Assembly (NCBI GenBank): GCA_937907455.1
Contig: CALESQ010000053.1
Location: forward strand, 1 to 13,908
DNA length: 13,908 bases
Direction of reading: 5' to 3'
From: an uncultured Caldilineales bacterium
Lineage (GTDB): Bacteria; Chloroflexota; Anaerolineae; JAAEKA01
In this document: in pieces, positions 6,683 through 13,042 of the stretch
Position numbering within the stretch: position 1 is the stretch's first letter
Layout: each line of letters begins with the position of its first letter
Notes under the pieces: generated by a model
What the model was told of the DNA's origin: nothing
Seen by the model: only the letters and a program-made list of their open reading frames with translations
Database searches by the model: none
Translations under genes and position numbers: made by a program

Positions 6683-6743
6683 AAACACTCTCACTACTTG
6701 ATTTTTCCACTAGCGCACCAGCTTACTATCTTACTCCCGCACC
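6683..6743 (-). repeat. Decayed inverted counterpart of the 6171-6246 array
   Basis: On the minus strand this reads as degenerate 8-nt units (AGTAAGAT, AGTAAGCT, GGTGCGCT, AGTGGAAA, ..., AGTGAGAG). It matches the left array in reverse complement at about 29 of 36 positions for 6708-6743 against 6179-6214. It ends 12 nt before trpE. Confidence 0.7.
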
Positions 6744-6755
6744 AGGACACCAACC

Positions 6756-8273
6756 ATGTACAACCCCCCTCTCGACCAAATCCGTTCGCTGGCGGGACAG
6801 GGCAACCTGATCCCCATCACCCGCGAGCTGCCGGCTGACCTGGAAACGCCGGTATCGGTGTATCTGAAACTGCGCGACGGCAGCCCTTCCTTCCTGCTGG
6901 AATCGGTGGAAAAGGGCGAACAGATGGGCCGCTATTCCTTCATCGGCGTGCAGGCGCCGCTGGCGCTGCTGGCCCGCGGCGGTGAGGTGAGCATCAACGC
7001 CGCGGGCGGCGCTGTTCTGGAGACGCGCAACGGCGCCGATCCCCTGGATGTGGTCAAAGAGCTGCTGCACCAGCGCACCCCCATCCGCCCGCCCAACCTC
7101 GACAGCCTGCCGCGCTTCATTGGCGGCGCGGTCGGCTATCTTAGCTACGACTGGGTACGTTTTGTGGAGCGCCTGCCCGCCACCGCCGCGGACGATCTCG
7201 GCCTGCCTGATTTCGTCTTCCTGCTGGCCGACAACCTGGTGATCTTTGACCATGTGCGCCACCGCCTGCTGGTGCTGGCTAATTGCCGATTAGAAGGCGA
7301 TTTGACCGCCGCTTATGCGGACGCGGTGGCGCGCATCGAGCAGATTGTGGCGCGGCTGCGCAAGCCACTGGTGCTGCCGGAAGAAAAACGGCCGGAGCCA
7401 GTCGGCCAGACTGAATGGCGGAGCAACGTCAGCCAGGGCGAATTTGAAAGCCGCGTGCTGCAAGCCAAGCAGCACATTGCTGCGGGCGACATCTTCCAGG
7501 TGGTGCTGAGCCAGCGGCTTAGCCGCCAGACGCAGGCTGACCCGTTCACGATCTACCGTGCGCTGCGTATGACCAACCCCAGCCCGTACATGTACTTCCT
7601 GGAACTGCCCGATGGCGATGCTTCGGGCCAACCGCTGCGACTGATCGGTTCCAGCCCTGAGATGCACGTGCGCTTGGAAGACGGCAAGGCGCAGCTTCAC
7701 CCCATCGCCGGCACACGCTGGCGCGGCACAACCTCCGAAGAGGACGCACAATTGGCTGCCGAGCTGCTGGATGACCCCAAAGAGCGTGCCGAGCATGTGA
7801 TGCTGGTAGACCTGGGGCGCAACGATTTGGGCCGCGTGTGCGAGTATGGCAGCGTTCACATTCCCACGTTGATGGCAGTGGAACGCTACAGCCACGTGAT
7901 GCACATCGTCAGCGACGTGCAGGGCACGCTGCGACCAGAGTTCGATGCGTTCGACCTGCTGCGTGCGACCTTCCCTGCCGGCACAGTCAGCGGCGCGCCC
8001 AAAGTGCGGGCAATGGAAATTATCGAAACGCTGGAAGGAACGCGGCGCGGGCCGTATGCCGGTTGTGTCGGCTACATCGGCTATGACGGTGCGATGGACA
8101 CCTGCATCACCATCCGCACGGTGCTGATGCGCGGCCAGGCCTGCACAGTGCAGGTGGGCGCGGGCATCGTGGCCGACAGCGATCCCACTTACGAATGGCA
8201 GGAAACTCTGAACAAGGCGCGCGCGCTGGCTGTAGCCGTTGAACTGGCTGAGCGCGGGCTGGTGGCAGGGTAA
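6756..8273 (+). CDS. trpE: Anthranilate synthase component I
   Basis: 505 residues, the usual length for TrpE. With the TrpG amidotransferase it converts chorismate and glutamine to anthranilate, the first committed step of tryptophan synthesis, in the cytoplasm. The N-terminal domain shows LLES at 47-50 (Trp feedback-binding motif) and GRYSFIG at 58-64. The chorismate-binding domain shows GDIFQVVLSQR (244-254), NPSPYMYF (274-281), PIAGTRWRG (316-324), DLGRNDLGRV (352-361), HIVSDVQG (383-390), FPAGTVSGAPK (406-416) and GAGIVADSDP (468-477). Catalytic regions look intact. The residues following 'AGT' and the presence of LLES favour TrpE over PabB. The start ATG 6756 has only a weak upstream GGAC. 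It is the first intact biosynthetic gene after the T-box, so it should be induced when tRNA(Trp) is uncharged. It is separated from its partner trpG by trpS and a four-helix-bundle gene. Confidence 0.97.
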   Translation: MYNPPLDQIRSLAGQGNLIPITRELPADLETPVSVYLKLRDGSPSFLLESVEKGEQMGRYSFIGVQAPLALLARGGEVSINAAGGAVLETRNGADPLDVVKELLHQRTPIRPPNLDSLPRFIGGAVGYLSYDWVRFVERLPATAADDLGLPDFVFLLADNLVIFDHVRHRLLVLANCRLEGDLTAAYADAVARIEQIVARLRKPLVLPEEKRPEPVGQTEWRSNVSQGEFESRVLQAKQHIAAGDIFQVVLSQRLSRQTQADPFTIYRALRMTNPSPYMYFLELPDGDASGQPLRLIGSSPEMHVRLEDGKAQLHPIAGTRWRGTTSEEDAQLAAELLDDPKERAEHVMLVDLGRNDLGRVCEYGSVHIPTLMAVERYSHVMHIVSDVQGTLRPEFDAFDLLRATFPAGTVSGAPKVRAMEIIETLEGTRRGPYAGCVGYIGYDGAMDTCITIRTVLMRGQACTVQVGAGIVADSDPTYEWQETLNKARALAVAVELAERGLVAG

Positions 8274-8284
8274 GTTGGGAAACT

Positions 8285-8368
8285 GGTACGGCGAATCTGC
8301 CGTCTCCGGCGTACCGATGTACCCGCCTCTGACATACTAATCTATCCGCCTCTGGCGTACCACTCACC
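8285..8368 (+). repeat. trpE-trpS spacer: hairpin and three 23-nt tandem repeats
   Basis: A hairpin pairs GGTACGGCG (8285-8293) with CGGCGTACC (8307-8315), one mismatch. Three head-to-tail 23-nt units occupy 8300-8322, 8323-8345 and 8346-8368, all beginning CCGYCTCY; units 1 and 3 also share GGCGTACC. The array ends at the trpS Shine-Dalgarno (AAGGA, 8369-8373). Function unknown; it may modulate translation or mRNA processing. Confidence 0.75.
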
Positions 8369-8380
8369 AAGGACTACCCT

Positions 8381-9427
8381 ATGACTTCAAAACGCATTCT
8401 CACCGGCGATCGGCCTACCGGCAAGCTGCATCTCGGCCATTACATCGGCAGCCTGCGCCATCGCCTGGCTTTTCAGGATCAATACGAATGCTTTTTTATC
8501 ATTGCCGACCTGCACATGCTGACCACCAAGAACACGCGTGATGATGTGCTGGCAATTGCCGATAACGCCCGCGCGATTGTGCTCGATCAACTGGCGGTTG
8601 GCCTGGACCCTGCCAAAGTGACCTTCTACCTGCAATCGGCTGTGCATGAGATTTACGAGCTGCAATTGCTGCTGGCGGGCCTGGTGACGGTGGAGCGCTT
8701 GCAGCAGTTGCCCACCATCAAGGATATGGCCGATGCAGCGGGCCTGGAGCAAGTCCCCTACAACCTGCTGGGCTATCCGGTGTTGCAAGCGGCCGACATT
8801 CTGATGCCGCGCGCTCACCTGGTGCCGGTAGGCAAGGACAACGAGAGCCATGTAGAAATCAGCCGTCAGATCGCGCGACGCTTCAACAACGCCTACGGCG
8901 AGGTCTTCCCGCTGCCCGAACCCTATGTCATCGGCGGCACGCTGGTGGGCACCGACGGGCAGGCCAAGATGAGCAAGAGCCTGGACAATGCCATCTTTCT
9001 CAGCGACGACGCGGCCACTGTGCGCCGCCGCGTGTTCAGCATGTATACCGACCCTAACCGCATCAGCGCGGATGTGCCCGGCACGGTGGAGGGCAATCCG
9101 GTGTTCGTCTATCACGACGCCTTCAACCCCAACCAGGCGGAGGTGGATGATCTCAAAGCGCGCTACCGCGCGGGTAAGGTGGGCGATGTCGAAGTGAAGG
9201 AGAAACTGGTCGTGGCGCTCAATAATTTCCTGGAGCCGCCGCGCGAGCGCCGTGCCCGCTACGAAGCGCAGACTGGCTATGTGGATGAGCTGATCTACGA
9301 AGGCACGCAGCGCGCCGCCGCCGAAGCCAAAGCCACGCTGATCGAAGTCAAAAAAGCCATGGGCCTGACCGGTGTTTGGAACCGCATTTCGCGGGCAGCG
9401 GAGAAGAGAAGGAAGCGCAACGAATAA
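8381..9427 (+). CDS. trpS: Tryptophanyl-tRNA synthetase
   Basis: 348 residues, class Ic synthetase; it charges tRNA(Trp) with tryptophan using ATP in the cytoplasm. The class I signature is TGKLHLGHYIG (HIGH-equivalent at 17-20), with the second motif AKMSKS at 195-200. GYPVLQAADILMPRA (131-145) and VPVGKDNESHVEISR (148-162) form the tryptophan/ATP pocket region. The KDN-SH variant instead of the common EDQ-xH is worth noting but also occurs in bacterial TrpRS. The start ATG 8381 is supported by AAGGA at 8369-8373. Lying inside the Trp biosynthetic operon behind a tRNA(Trp) T-box couples charging capacity to synthesis. The stop codon at 9425-9427 falls inside the left inverted-repeat arm of the next element. 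Confidence 0.96.
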   Translation: MTSKRILTGDRPTGKLHLGHYIGSLRHRLAFQDQYECFFIIADLHMLTTKNTRDDVLAIADNARAIVLDQLAVGLDPAKVTFYLQSAVHEIYELQLLLAGLVTVERLQQLPTIKDMADAAGLEQVPYNLLGYPVLQAADILMPRAHLVPVGKDNESHVEISRQIARRFNNAYGEVFPLPEPYVIGGTLVGTDGQAKMSKSLDNAIFLSDDAATVRRRVFSMYTDPNRISADVPGTVEGNPVFVYHDAFNPNQAEVDDLKARYRAGKVGDVEVKEKLVVALNNFLEPPRERRARYEAQTGYVDELIYEGTQRAAAEAKATLIEVKKAMGLTGVWNRISRAAEKRRKRNE

Positions 9428-9450
9428 CTGCGTAACCCGTAACTCGTAAC
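9421..9450 (+). repeat. Left inverted-repeat arm around intact four-helix-bundle gene (7-nt units)
   Basis: Built from CGTAACC/CGTAACT heptamers and starting in the last codons of trpS. It is the reverse complement of 9981-10009 with two mismatches and one extra base, about 27 of 29 aligned positions. Confidence 0.93.
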
Positions 9451-9478
9451 CCAGATCAAGCATTGGTTGGAGGTCAGG

Positions 9479-9946
9479 ATGAATTTTGCGGGCTGGTGCG
9501 AAGCAATGCCGGAACAGATTACCCACGATCGAACGTGGCGTGTCAGAGCTTATCAGTTGGCTTTGTTTGCAGCCGATATTGCCTGGCTTGATCTTGAAGT
9601 TTTTATAGCTGATCGCCGCACAGTAGGTCTATCGGATCAGTTATACCGATCAGTTGGTTCCATCAGCGCCAACATCGCCGAAGGGTTTTCCAAAAGCTCA
9701 CGCCGTGATCGGGCGCGGTTCTACGAATATGCGCTTGGCTCCGCCCGCGAAGCGCGCGACTGGTATTACAAAGCGCGGCATGTACTGCGTGCTGACGTGG
9801 TGAATAATCGTTTGAATCTTTATACCGAGATCATTCGCTTGCTGCTGACTATGATTCCTGAACAGCGCGCAGCCAGCCTTAAAGAACCGGAGCCGATGTA
9901 TGAAGTACAGACAGCGTCTTCGGTTGAAGATGTTATCCTTAACTGA
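9479..9946 (+). CDS. Four-helix-bundle protein (S23 / intervening-sequence protein family)
   Basis: 155 residues from ATG 9479, preceded by GGAGG (9469-9473) at 5 nt; the frame also has an upstream TTG at 9467 that overlaps that site. The family core is clear: an N-terminal helix with WRVRAYQLALFAADIAW, the signature LSDQLYRSVGSISANIAEGF, then SRRDRARFYEYALGSAREARDWY and a last helix with LYTEIIRLLLTMI. A C-terminal tail of about 25 residues (from SLKEPEP) goes beyond the usual domain. By family knowledge these proteins were first seen encoded in intervening sequences of 23S rRNA and are related to the Avd protein of diversity-generating retroelements; their cellular role is not established, and nucleic-acid binding has been proposed. 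No reverse transcriptase is near. It sits between trpS and trpG inside a near-perfect inverted repeat, unlike any known role in tryptophan metabolism. Confidence 0.9.
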   Translation: MNFAGWCEAMPEQITHDRTWRVRAYQLALFAADIAWLDLEVFIADRRTVGLSDQLYRSVGSISANIAEGFSKSSRRDRARFYEYALGSAREARDWYYKARHVLRADVVNNRLNLYTEIIRLLLTMIPEQRAASLKEPEPMYEVQTASSVEDVILN

Positions 9947-9980
9947 TCATACCTCATAAACCGCGTAACACATCTCTGAA

Positions 9981-10009
9981 GTTACGGGTTACGGGTTACG
10001 AGTTACTCG
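9981..10009 (-). repeat. Right inverted-repeat arm around intact four-helix-bundle gene
   Basis: Direct heptamers GTTACGG, GTTACGG, GTTACGA and GTTACTC form the inverse of 9421-9450. The arms enclose about 530 nt with one gene. It ends 31 nt before the trpG ATG. Confidence 0.93.
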
Positions 10010-10040
10010 CTTGCATCGAGTACCCCCAAGGACCACTCCC

Positions 10041-10640
10041 ATGATCGCCTTTATTGACAACTACGATTCGTTTACTTACAACCTGGTACAGTACATCGGC
10101 GAGGTGATGCTGGAGGACCGGCTGGGCGACCCGCATACTGCGCTGCGGGTGTGGCGCAACGATGAAATCACGGTGGAGGAGCTGGCCGCACAGCAGCCAG
10201 ACTTTATCATCATCTCGCCCGGCCCCGGCTCACCGCAGCAGGACAGCGGCATCAGCAATGACGTGATCCGCCACTTCTACACCACCACCCCGATTCTGGG
10301 CGTGTGTTTGGGCCAGCAGTGTATGGGCCACGTTTTCGGCGGCACGGTAAACCGCGCGCCGCGGCTGATGCACGGCAAGGTCTCGCCAGTCTATCACACC
10401 AACAAGAGTATTTTTGCCAACCTGCCCAGCCCCTTTCAGGCTACCCGCTATCATTCGCTCATTGTGCAGGAACCGTTGCCTGCTGAGCTGGAGCTGATTG
10501 CCTTTACCCTGGAAGGTGAGGTGATGGGGCTGCGCCATCGCCAGTATCCTACCACCGTGGGCGTGCAGTTTCACCCCGAAAGCATCCTCACCCAGCATGG
10601 CAAGCAGTTGTTGCGCAATTTCCTTGCGTTAAGAAAGTAA
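10041..10640 (+). CDS. trpG: Anthranilate synthase component II (glutamine amidotransferase)
   Basis: 199 residues from ATG 10041, chosen over an upstream in-frame ATG (10011) because AAGGA lies at 10028-10032 and MIAFIDNYDSFTYNLVQY is the canonical TrpG/PabA start. Class I glutaminase: oxyanion region SPGPGSP (59-65), nucleophile Cys89 in GVCLGQQCMGH, catalytic His178 and Glu180 in VQFHPES. It delivers ammonia from glutamine to TrpE; it could also serve PabB for folate if the cell has one. The stop codon runs straight into a tandem 8-nt repeat array. The placement is as expected directly ahead of trpD, apart from the repeat region between them. Confidence 0.95.
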   Translation: MIAFIDNYDSFTYNLVQYIGEVMLEDRLGDPHTALRVWRNDEITVEELAAQQPDFIIISPGPGSPQQDSGISNDVIRHFYTTTPILGVCLGQQCMGHVFGGTVNRAPRLMHGKVSPVYHTNKSIFANLPSPFQATRYHSLIVQEPLPAELELIAFTLEGEVMGLRHRQYPTTVGVQFHPESILTQHGKQLLRNFLALRK

Positions 10641-10732
10641 ACAAGTACGCCGAAGGCGGGTATACAAGTAGATAAGTAAACAAGTAAACAAGTAGACAAG
10701 TAGACAAGTAAACAAGTAGACAAGTAGACAAG
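10636..10732 (+). repeat. 8-nt tandem array after trpG (ACAAGTAG/ACAAGTAA units)
   Basis: The array starts at the trpG stop codon (AGTAAACAAGTA), is interrupted by a small CGCC-GAA-GGCG hairpin (about 10648-10658), and continues with about nine units ACAAGTAR. It is followed after about 20 nt by an array of opposite orientation. With the next entry it fills the 327-nt trpG-trpD gap; no gene is seen there. Confidence 0.93.
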
Positions 10733-10752
10733 GTTTGAAGAGACGTTCTTTG

Positions 10753-10935
10753 TGTACCTCTGTATACCTGTATACCTGTGTACCTGTATACCTGCGTATA
10801 CTTGTATACCTGTGTACCTGTGTACCTGTGTACCTCCGTATACTTGTATACCTGTGTACCTGTGTACCTGTATACCTCCGTATACCTGTATACCTGTGTA
10901 CCTGTGTACCTGTATACTTGTGTACCTCCGCACCT
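10753..10935 (-). repeat. 8-nt tandem array before trpD (GTATACCT/GTGTACCT units)
   Basis: About 22 units of GTATACCT, GTGTACCT, with CGTATACT variants. The minus-strand reading (AGGTATAC, AGGTACAC) corresponds to a diverged inverse of the preceding ACAAGTAG array. Higher-order repetition of about 48 nt (CTCCGTATAC blocks) indicates later duplication. The array is open in several frames but shows no coding signature. Confidence 0.92.
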
Positions 10936-10967
10936 CAGCACCTGTCTGCCCTTCCAAAGGAGACTTC

Positions 10968-11975
10968 ATGATCCAACATGCCATTGCCCAACTTCTTGAG
11001 CGGCGCGATTTGAGCGAAGATGATGCCTACGCGGCAATGATGCAGATCATGCAGGGTGATGCAACCCCCGCGCAGATCGGCGGTTTCCTGGTAGCGCTGC
11101 GCATGAAAGGCGAAAGCGTGGCCGAGATCACCGGCTGCACCCGCGCCATGCGTGCCCACGCGGTGGCGGTGCATCCCACCCGTAGCCCGCTGACCGACAT
11201 CGTCGGCACTGGCGGCGACCACAGCGGCACCTTCAACATCTCCACCACCGCGGCTTTTGTCATTGCGGGCGCGGGTGAGGCCGTCGCCAAGCACGGCAAC
11301 CGTTCGATCACGAGCAAATCGGGCAGCGCAGATGTGCTGGCCGCGCTCGGTGTGCGGCTGGACATCAACGCCGCGCAGGTGGCCCGCTGCATTGATGAAG
11401 CTGGCATCGGCTTCTGCTACGCGGTCAACCACCACCCGGCCATGCGCCATGCCATCGGCCCGCGGCGCGAGCTGGCCGCTCGCACCGTCTTCAACATCCT
11501 TGGCCCGTTGACCAACCCGGCTAATGCCCAGCACATGGCAATCGGTGTATTCAGCGCGGAGCTGACCGAGCCACTCGCCGGTGTGCTGAGTCGCCTGGGG
11601 CACGCTGCGGCTTTCGTGGTACACGGCCACGGCGGCCTGGATGAGTTGAGCTTGTCTGGCCCTAACCGCGTGAGCGAGCTGCGTGGTGGCGTGGTGCGCA
11701 CGGTTGAGTTGGACGCGCCGGAGCTGGGCCTGCGCCGCGCTGAGTTGAGCGAGTTGCGGGGCGGCGACGCCGCGGACAATGCCCGCATCACGCGCGCCAT
11801 TCTCAGCGGTGCAGAACAAGGCCCGCCGCGCGACGCGGTGCTGCTCAACGCGGCGATGGGGCTGGCTGTGCCCGACGGCGACTGGCCCGCCGCGCTCGTT
11901 CGTGCCCGCGCCAGCCTTGACAGCGGCGCTGCCTTCGCCGCCCTGCAGCAATTGGTGACGATCAGTAATCAGTAA
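10968..11975 (+). CDS. trpD: Anthranilate phosphoribosyltransferase
   Basis: 335 residues from ATG 10968, preceded by AAAGGAG at 10956-10962. The open frame extends back through the 8-nt repeats but that part is not coding. It transfers the phosphoribosyl group of PRPP to anthranilate, in the cytoplasm. Family motifs: an N-terminal helical domain (TPAQIGGFLVALRMKGE), the PRPP loop GTGGD (80-84), NIST (90-93), KHGNR (108-112), the anthranilate region around HHPAMRHAIGPRREL (155-169), RTVFNILGPLTNPA (172-185), and the metal-binding GLDE (Asp225-Glu226). Nothing essential appears missing. The stop codon again lies in a short 7-nt repetition (CAGTAAT/CAGTAAC). Confidence 0.96.
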   Translation: MIQHAIAQLLERRDLSEDDAYAAMMQIMQGDATPAQIGGFLVALRMKGESVAEITGCTRAMRAHAVAVHPTRSPLTDIVGTGGDHSGTFNISTTAAFVIAGAGEAVAKHGNRSITSKSGSADVLAALGVRLDINAAQVARCIDEAGIGFCYAVNHHPAMRHAIGPRRELAARTVFNILGPLTNPANAQHMAIGVFSAELTEPLAGVLSRLGHAAAFVVHGHGGLDELSLSGPNRVSELRGGVVRTVELDAPELGLRRAELSELRGGDAADNARITRAILSGAEQGPPRDAVLLNAAMGLAVPDGDWPAALVRARASLDSGAAFAALQQLVTISNQ

Positions 11976-12115
11976 CCCGTTTACATCATCAATTTGCCAT
12001 GAACTATCGGTCATCCTGTCATCTTCTGTCAACCATTCACCATAAACCTTCCGTATTGACAATCCAATCGGCCATTGAAAATTGGCTATTGACCATTCAC
12101 CATTAACTTACTACT
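11976..12115 (+). repeat. trpD-trpC spacer made of degenerate 7-8-nt repeats
   Basis: The spacer has GTCATCCT/GTCATCTT units (about 12010-12027), two related blocks CAACCATTCACCATAAAC and TGACCATTCACCATTAAC, and heptamers ATTGACC, ATTCACC, ATTAACT up to the trpC start. The complement of 12074-12093 matches the left arm of the T-box leader element at about 18 of 20 positions. A TTGACA at 12056-12061 has only a poor -10 (AAAATT) 17 nt later, so an internal promoter is possible but weak. Confidence 0.7.
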
Positions 12116-12973
12116 ATGCCAAATCCTCTTCCCCCCCGCGAGGAGCGTCTGCGCCATCAGGGCAAGATGCTCGCTGAAATCATGCGCCACAAGCGCGATG
12201 AAGTATCACGCCGTGTAGCGGCTATGCCCCTGTCTACCCTGCGCGCTCTGGCCGAGACCGCACCCGATCCCGTGGATTTTGCCGCTGCCTTGCGCGGCCC
12301 CGGTGTTAAGCTGATTGCAGAGGTGAAGCGCGCCAGTCCCAGCCGCGGCCTGCTCTGCCGGGATTTTGATCCAGAGCGGCTGGCTGGAGTCTACGCGCAG
12401 GGCGGGGCTGCGGCCATCTCCGTCCTCACTGACGCTCGCTTCTTTCAAGGCCAACTCGATCATCTGACAATAGTCAAGGAAACGGTGACCCATCTATCAT
12501 CTGGCCGATCCCTCCGCATTCCTGTTCTCCGCAAAGATTTTATTTACGACCCTTACCAGATTGTAGAGGCGCGTGTAGCCGGCGCAGACGCAGTGCTGTT
12601 GATTGCTGCGGTGCTGGGCGACCAGGATTTGAAACGCCTGCTGGCTGAAACGCGGCGCTATGGAATGGAGGCGCTGGTTGAGGTGCACGACGAAAGCGAG
12701 GCCGCGCGCGCGGTCAAGCTGGGCGCGCGCGTGATCGGCGTCAATAACCGTGACCTGCGCACCTTTGCTGTGGATTTGGGCGTCACCGAGCGCCTGCGCC
12801 CTCTGATCCCTGCGGATCGCGTGCTGGTAAGTGAGAGCGGCATTCACACCCCAGCCGACGTGCGCCGGCTGAAGGATATAGGTGTAAATGCCATGCTGGT
12901 GGGCGAAAGCCTGGTGACAGTTAGATCGGAAGAGCGGCTGGCGAAAGTTAGAGAACTTGTGCGAGCAGGATGA
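12116..12973 (+). CDS. trpC: Indole-3-glycerol phosphate synthase
   Basis: 285 residues from ATG 12116. An alternative ATG at 12167, giving MLAEIMRHKRDEV, fits the usual family start better and follows a weak AGGG; neither start has a strong Shine-Dalgarno, so the first 17 residues are doubtful. A TIM-barrel enzyme that closes the ring of carboxyphenylaminodeoxyribulose phosphate to give indole-3-glycerol phosphate. Motifs: IAEVKRASPSRG (67-78), ISVLTDARFFQG (101-112), IPVLRKDFIYDPYQI (135-149, catalytic Lys140), EALVEVHDE (185-193), GVNNRDL (208-214), VSESGI (238-243) and LVGESL (261-266). A slightly longer connection, HLSSGRSLR, precedes the RKDF strand. It is the last trp gene visible; trpF, trpB and trpA are absent from the window. 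It converges with the LRR gene at 13043. Confidence 0.95.
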   Translation: MPNPLPPREERLRHQGKMLAEIMRHKRDEVSRRVAAMPLSTLRALAETAPDPVDFAAALRGPGVKLIAEVKRASPSRGLLCRDFDPERLAGVYAQGGAAAISVLTDARFFQGQLDHLTIVKETVTHLSSGRSLRIPVLRKDFIYDPYQIVEARVAGADAVLLIAAVLGDQDLKRLLAETRRYGMEALVEVHDESEAARAVKLGARVIGVNNRDLRTFAVDLGVTERLRPLIPADRVLVSESGIHTPADVRRLKDIGVNAMLVGESLVTVRSEERLAKVRELVRAG

Positions 12974-13042
12974 AAGCCGCCGAGATGCAAGAACAGCAGT
13001 TGCAACCGTGTAACGTCATGAGGAACGCGGTTTGATCATCTA

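Noticed and set aside
8387..9526. 379-codon minus-strand frame opposite trpS
   Set aside because: Shadow of a GC-rich gene: trpS has full catalytic motifs on the plus strand and the minus product shows His/Arg/Gln-rich composition without domains.
9421..10009. Insertion sequence or diversity-generating retroelement
   Set aside because: No transposase, reverse transcriptase or template/variable repeat pair is present; the relation of the four-helix-bundle protein to Avd alone is not enough.
10752..10967. N-terminal extension of trpD through the repeat region
   Set aside because: The frame is open only because the 8-nt units lack stops; the translation is a monotonous YLCTCVPVYL-like string, and a good Shine-Dalgarno precedes ATG 10968.
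10571..10984. Minus-strand and alternate-frame frames rich in Tyr/Thr/Val across the 8-nt arrays
   Set aside because: These are products of the period-8 repeats; no start signal or domain.
10935..12062. 375-codon minus-strand frame opposite trpD
   Set aside because: Same reason: trpD motifs are intact on the plus strand.
12056..12084. Internal promoter for trpC
   Set aside because: TTGACA is perfect but the -10 (AAAATT) is poor, and TTGAC arises naturally from the heptamer repeats in this spacer.
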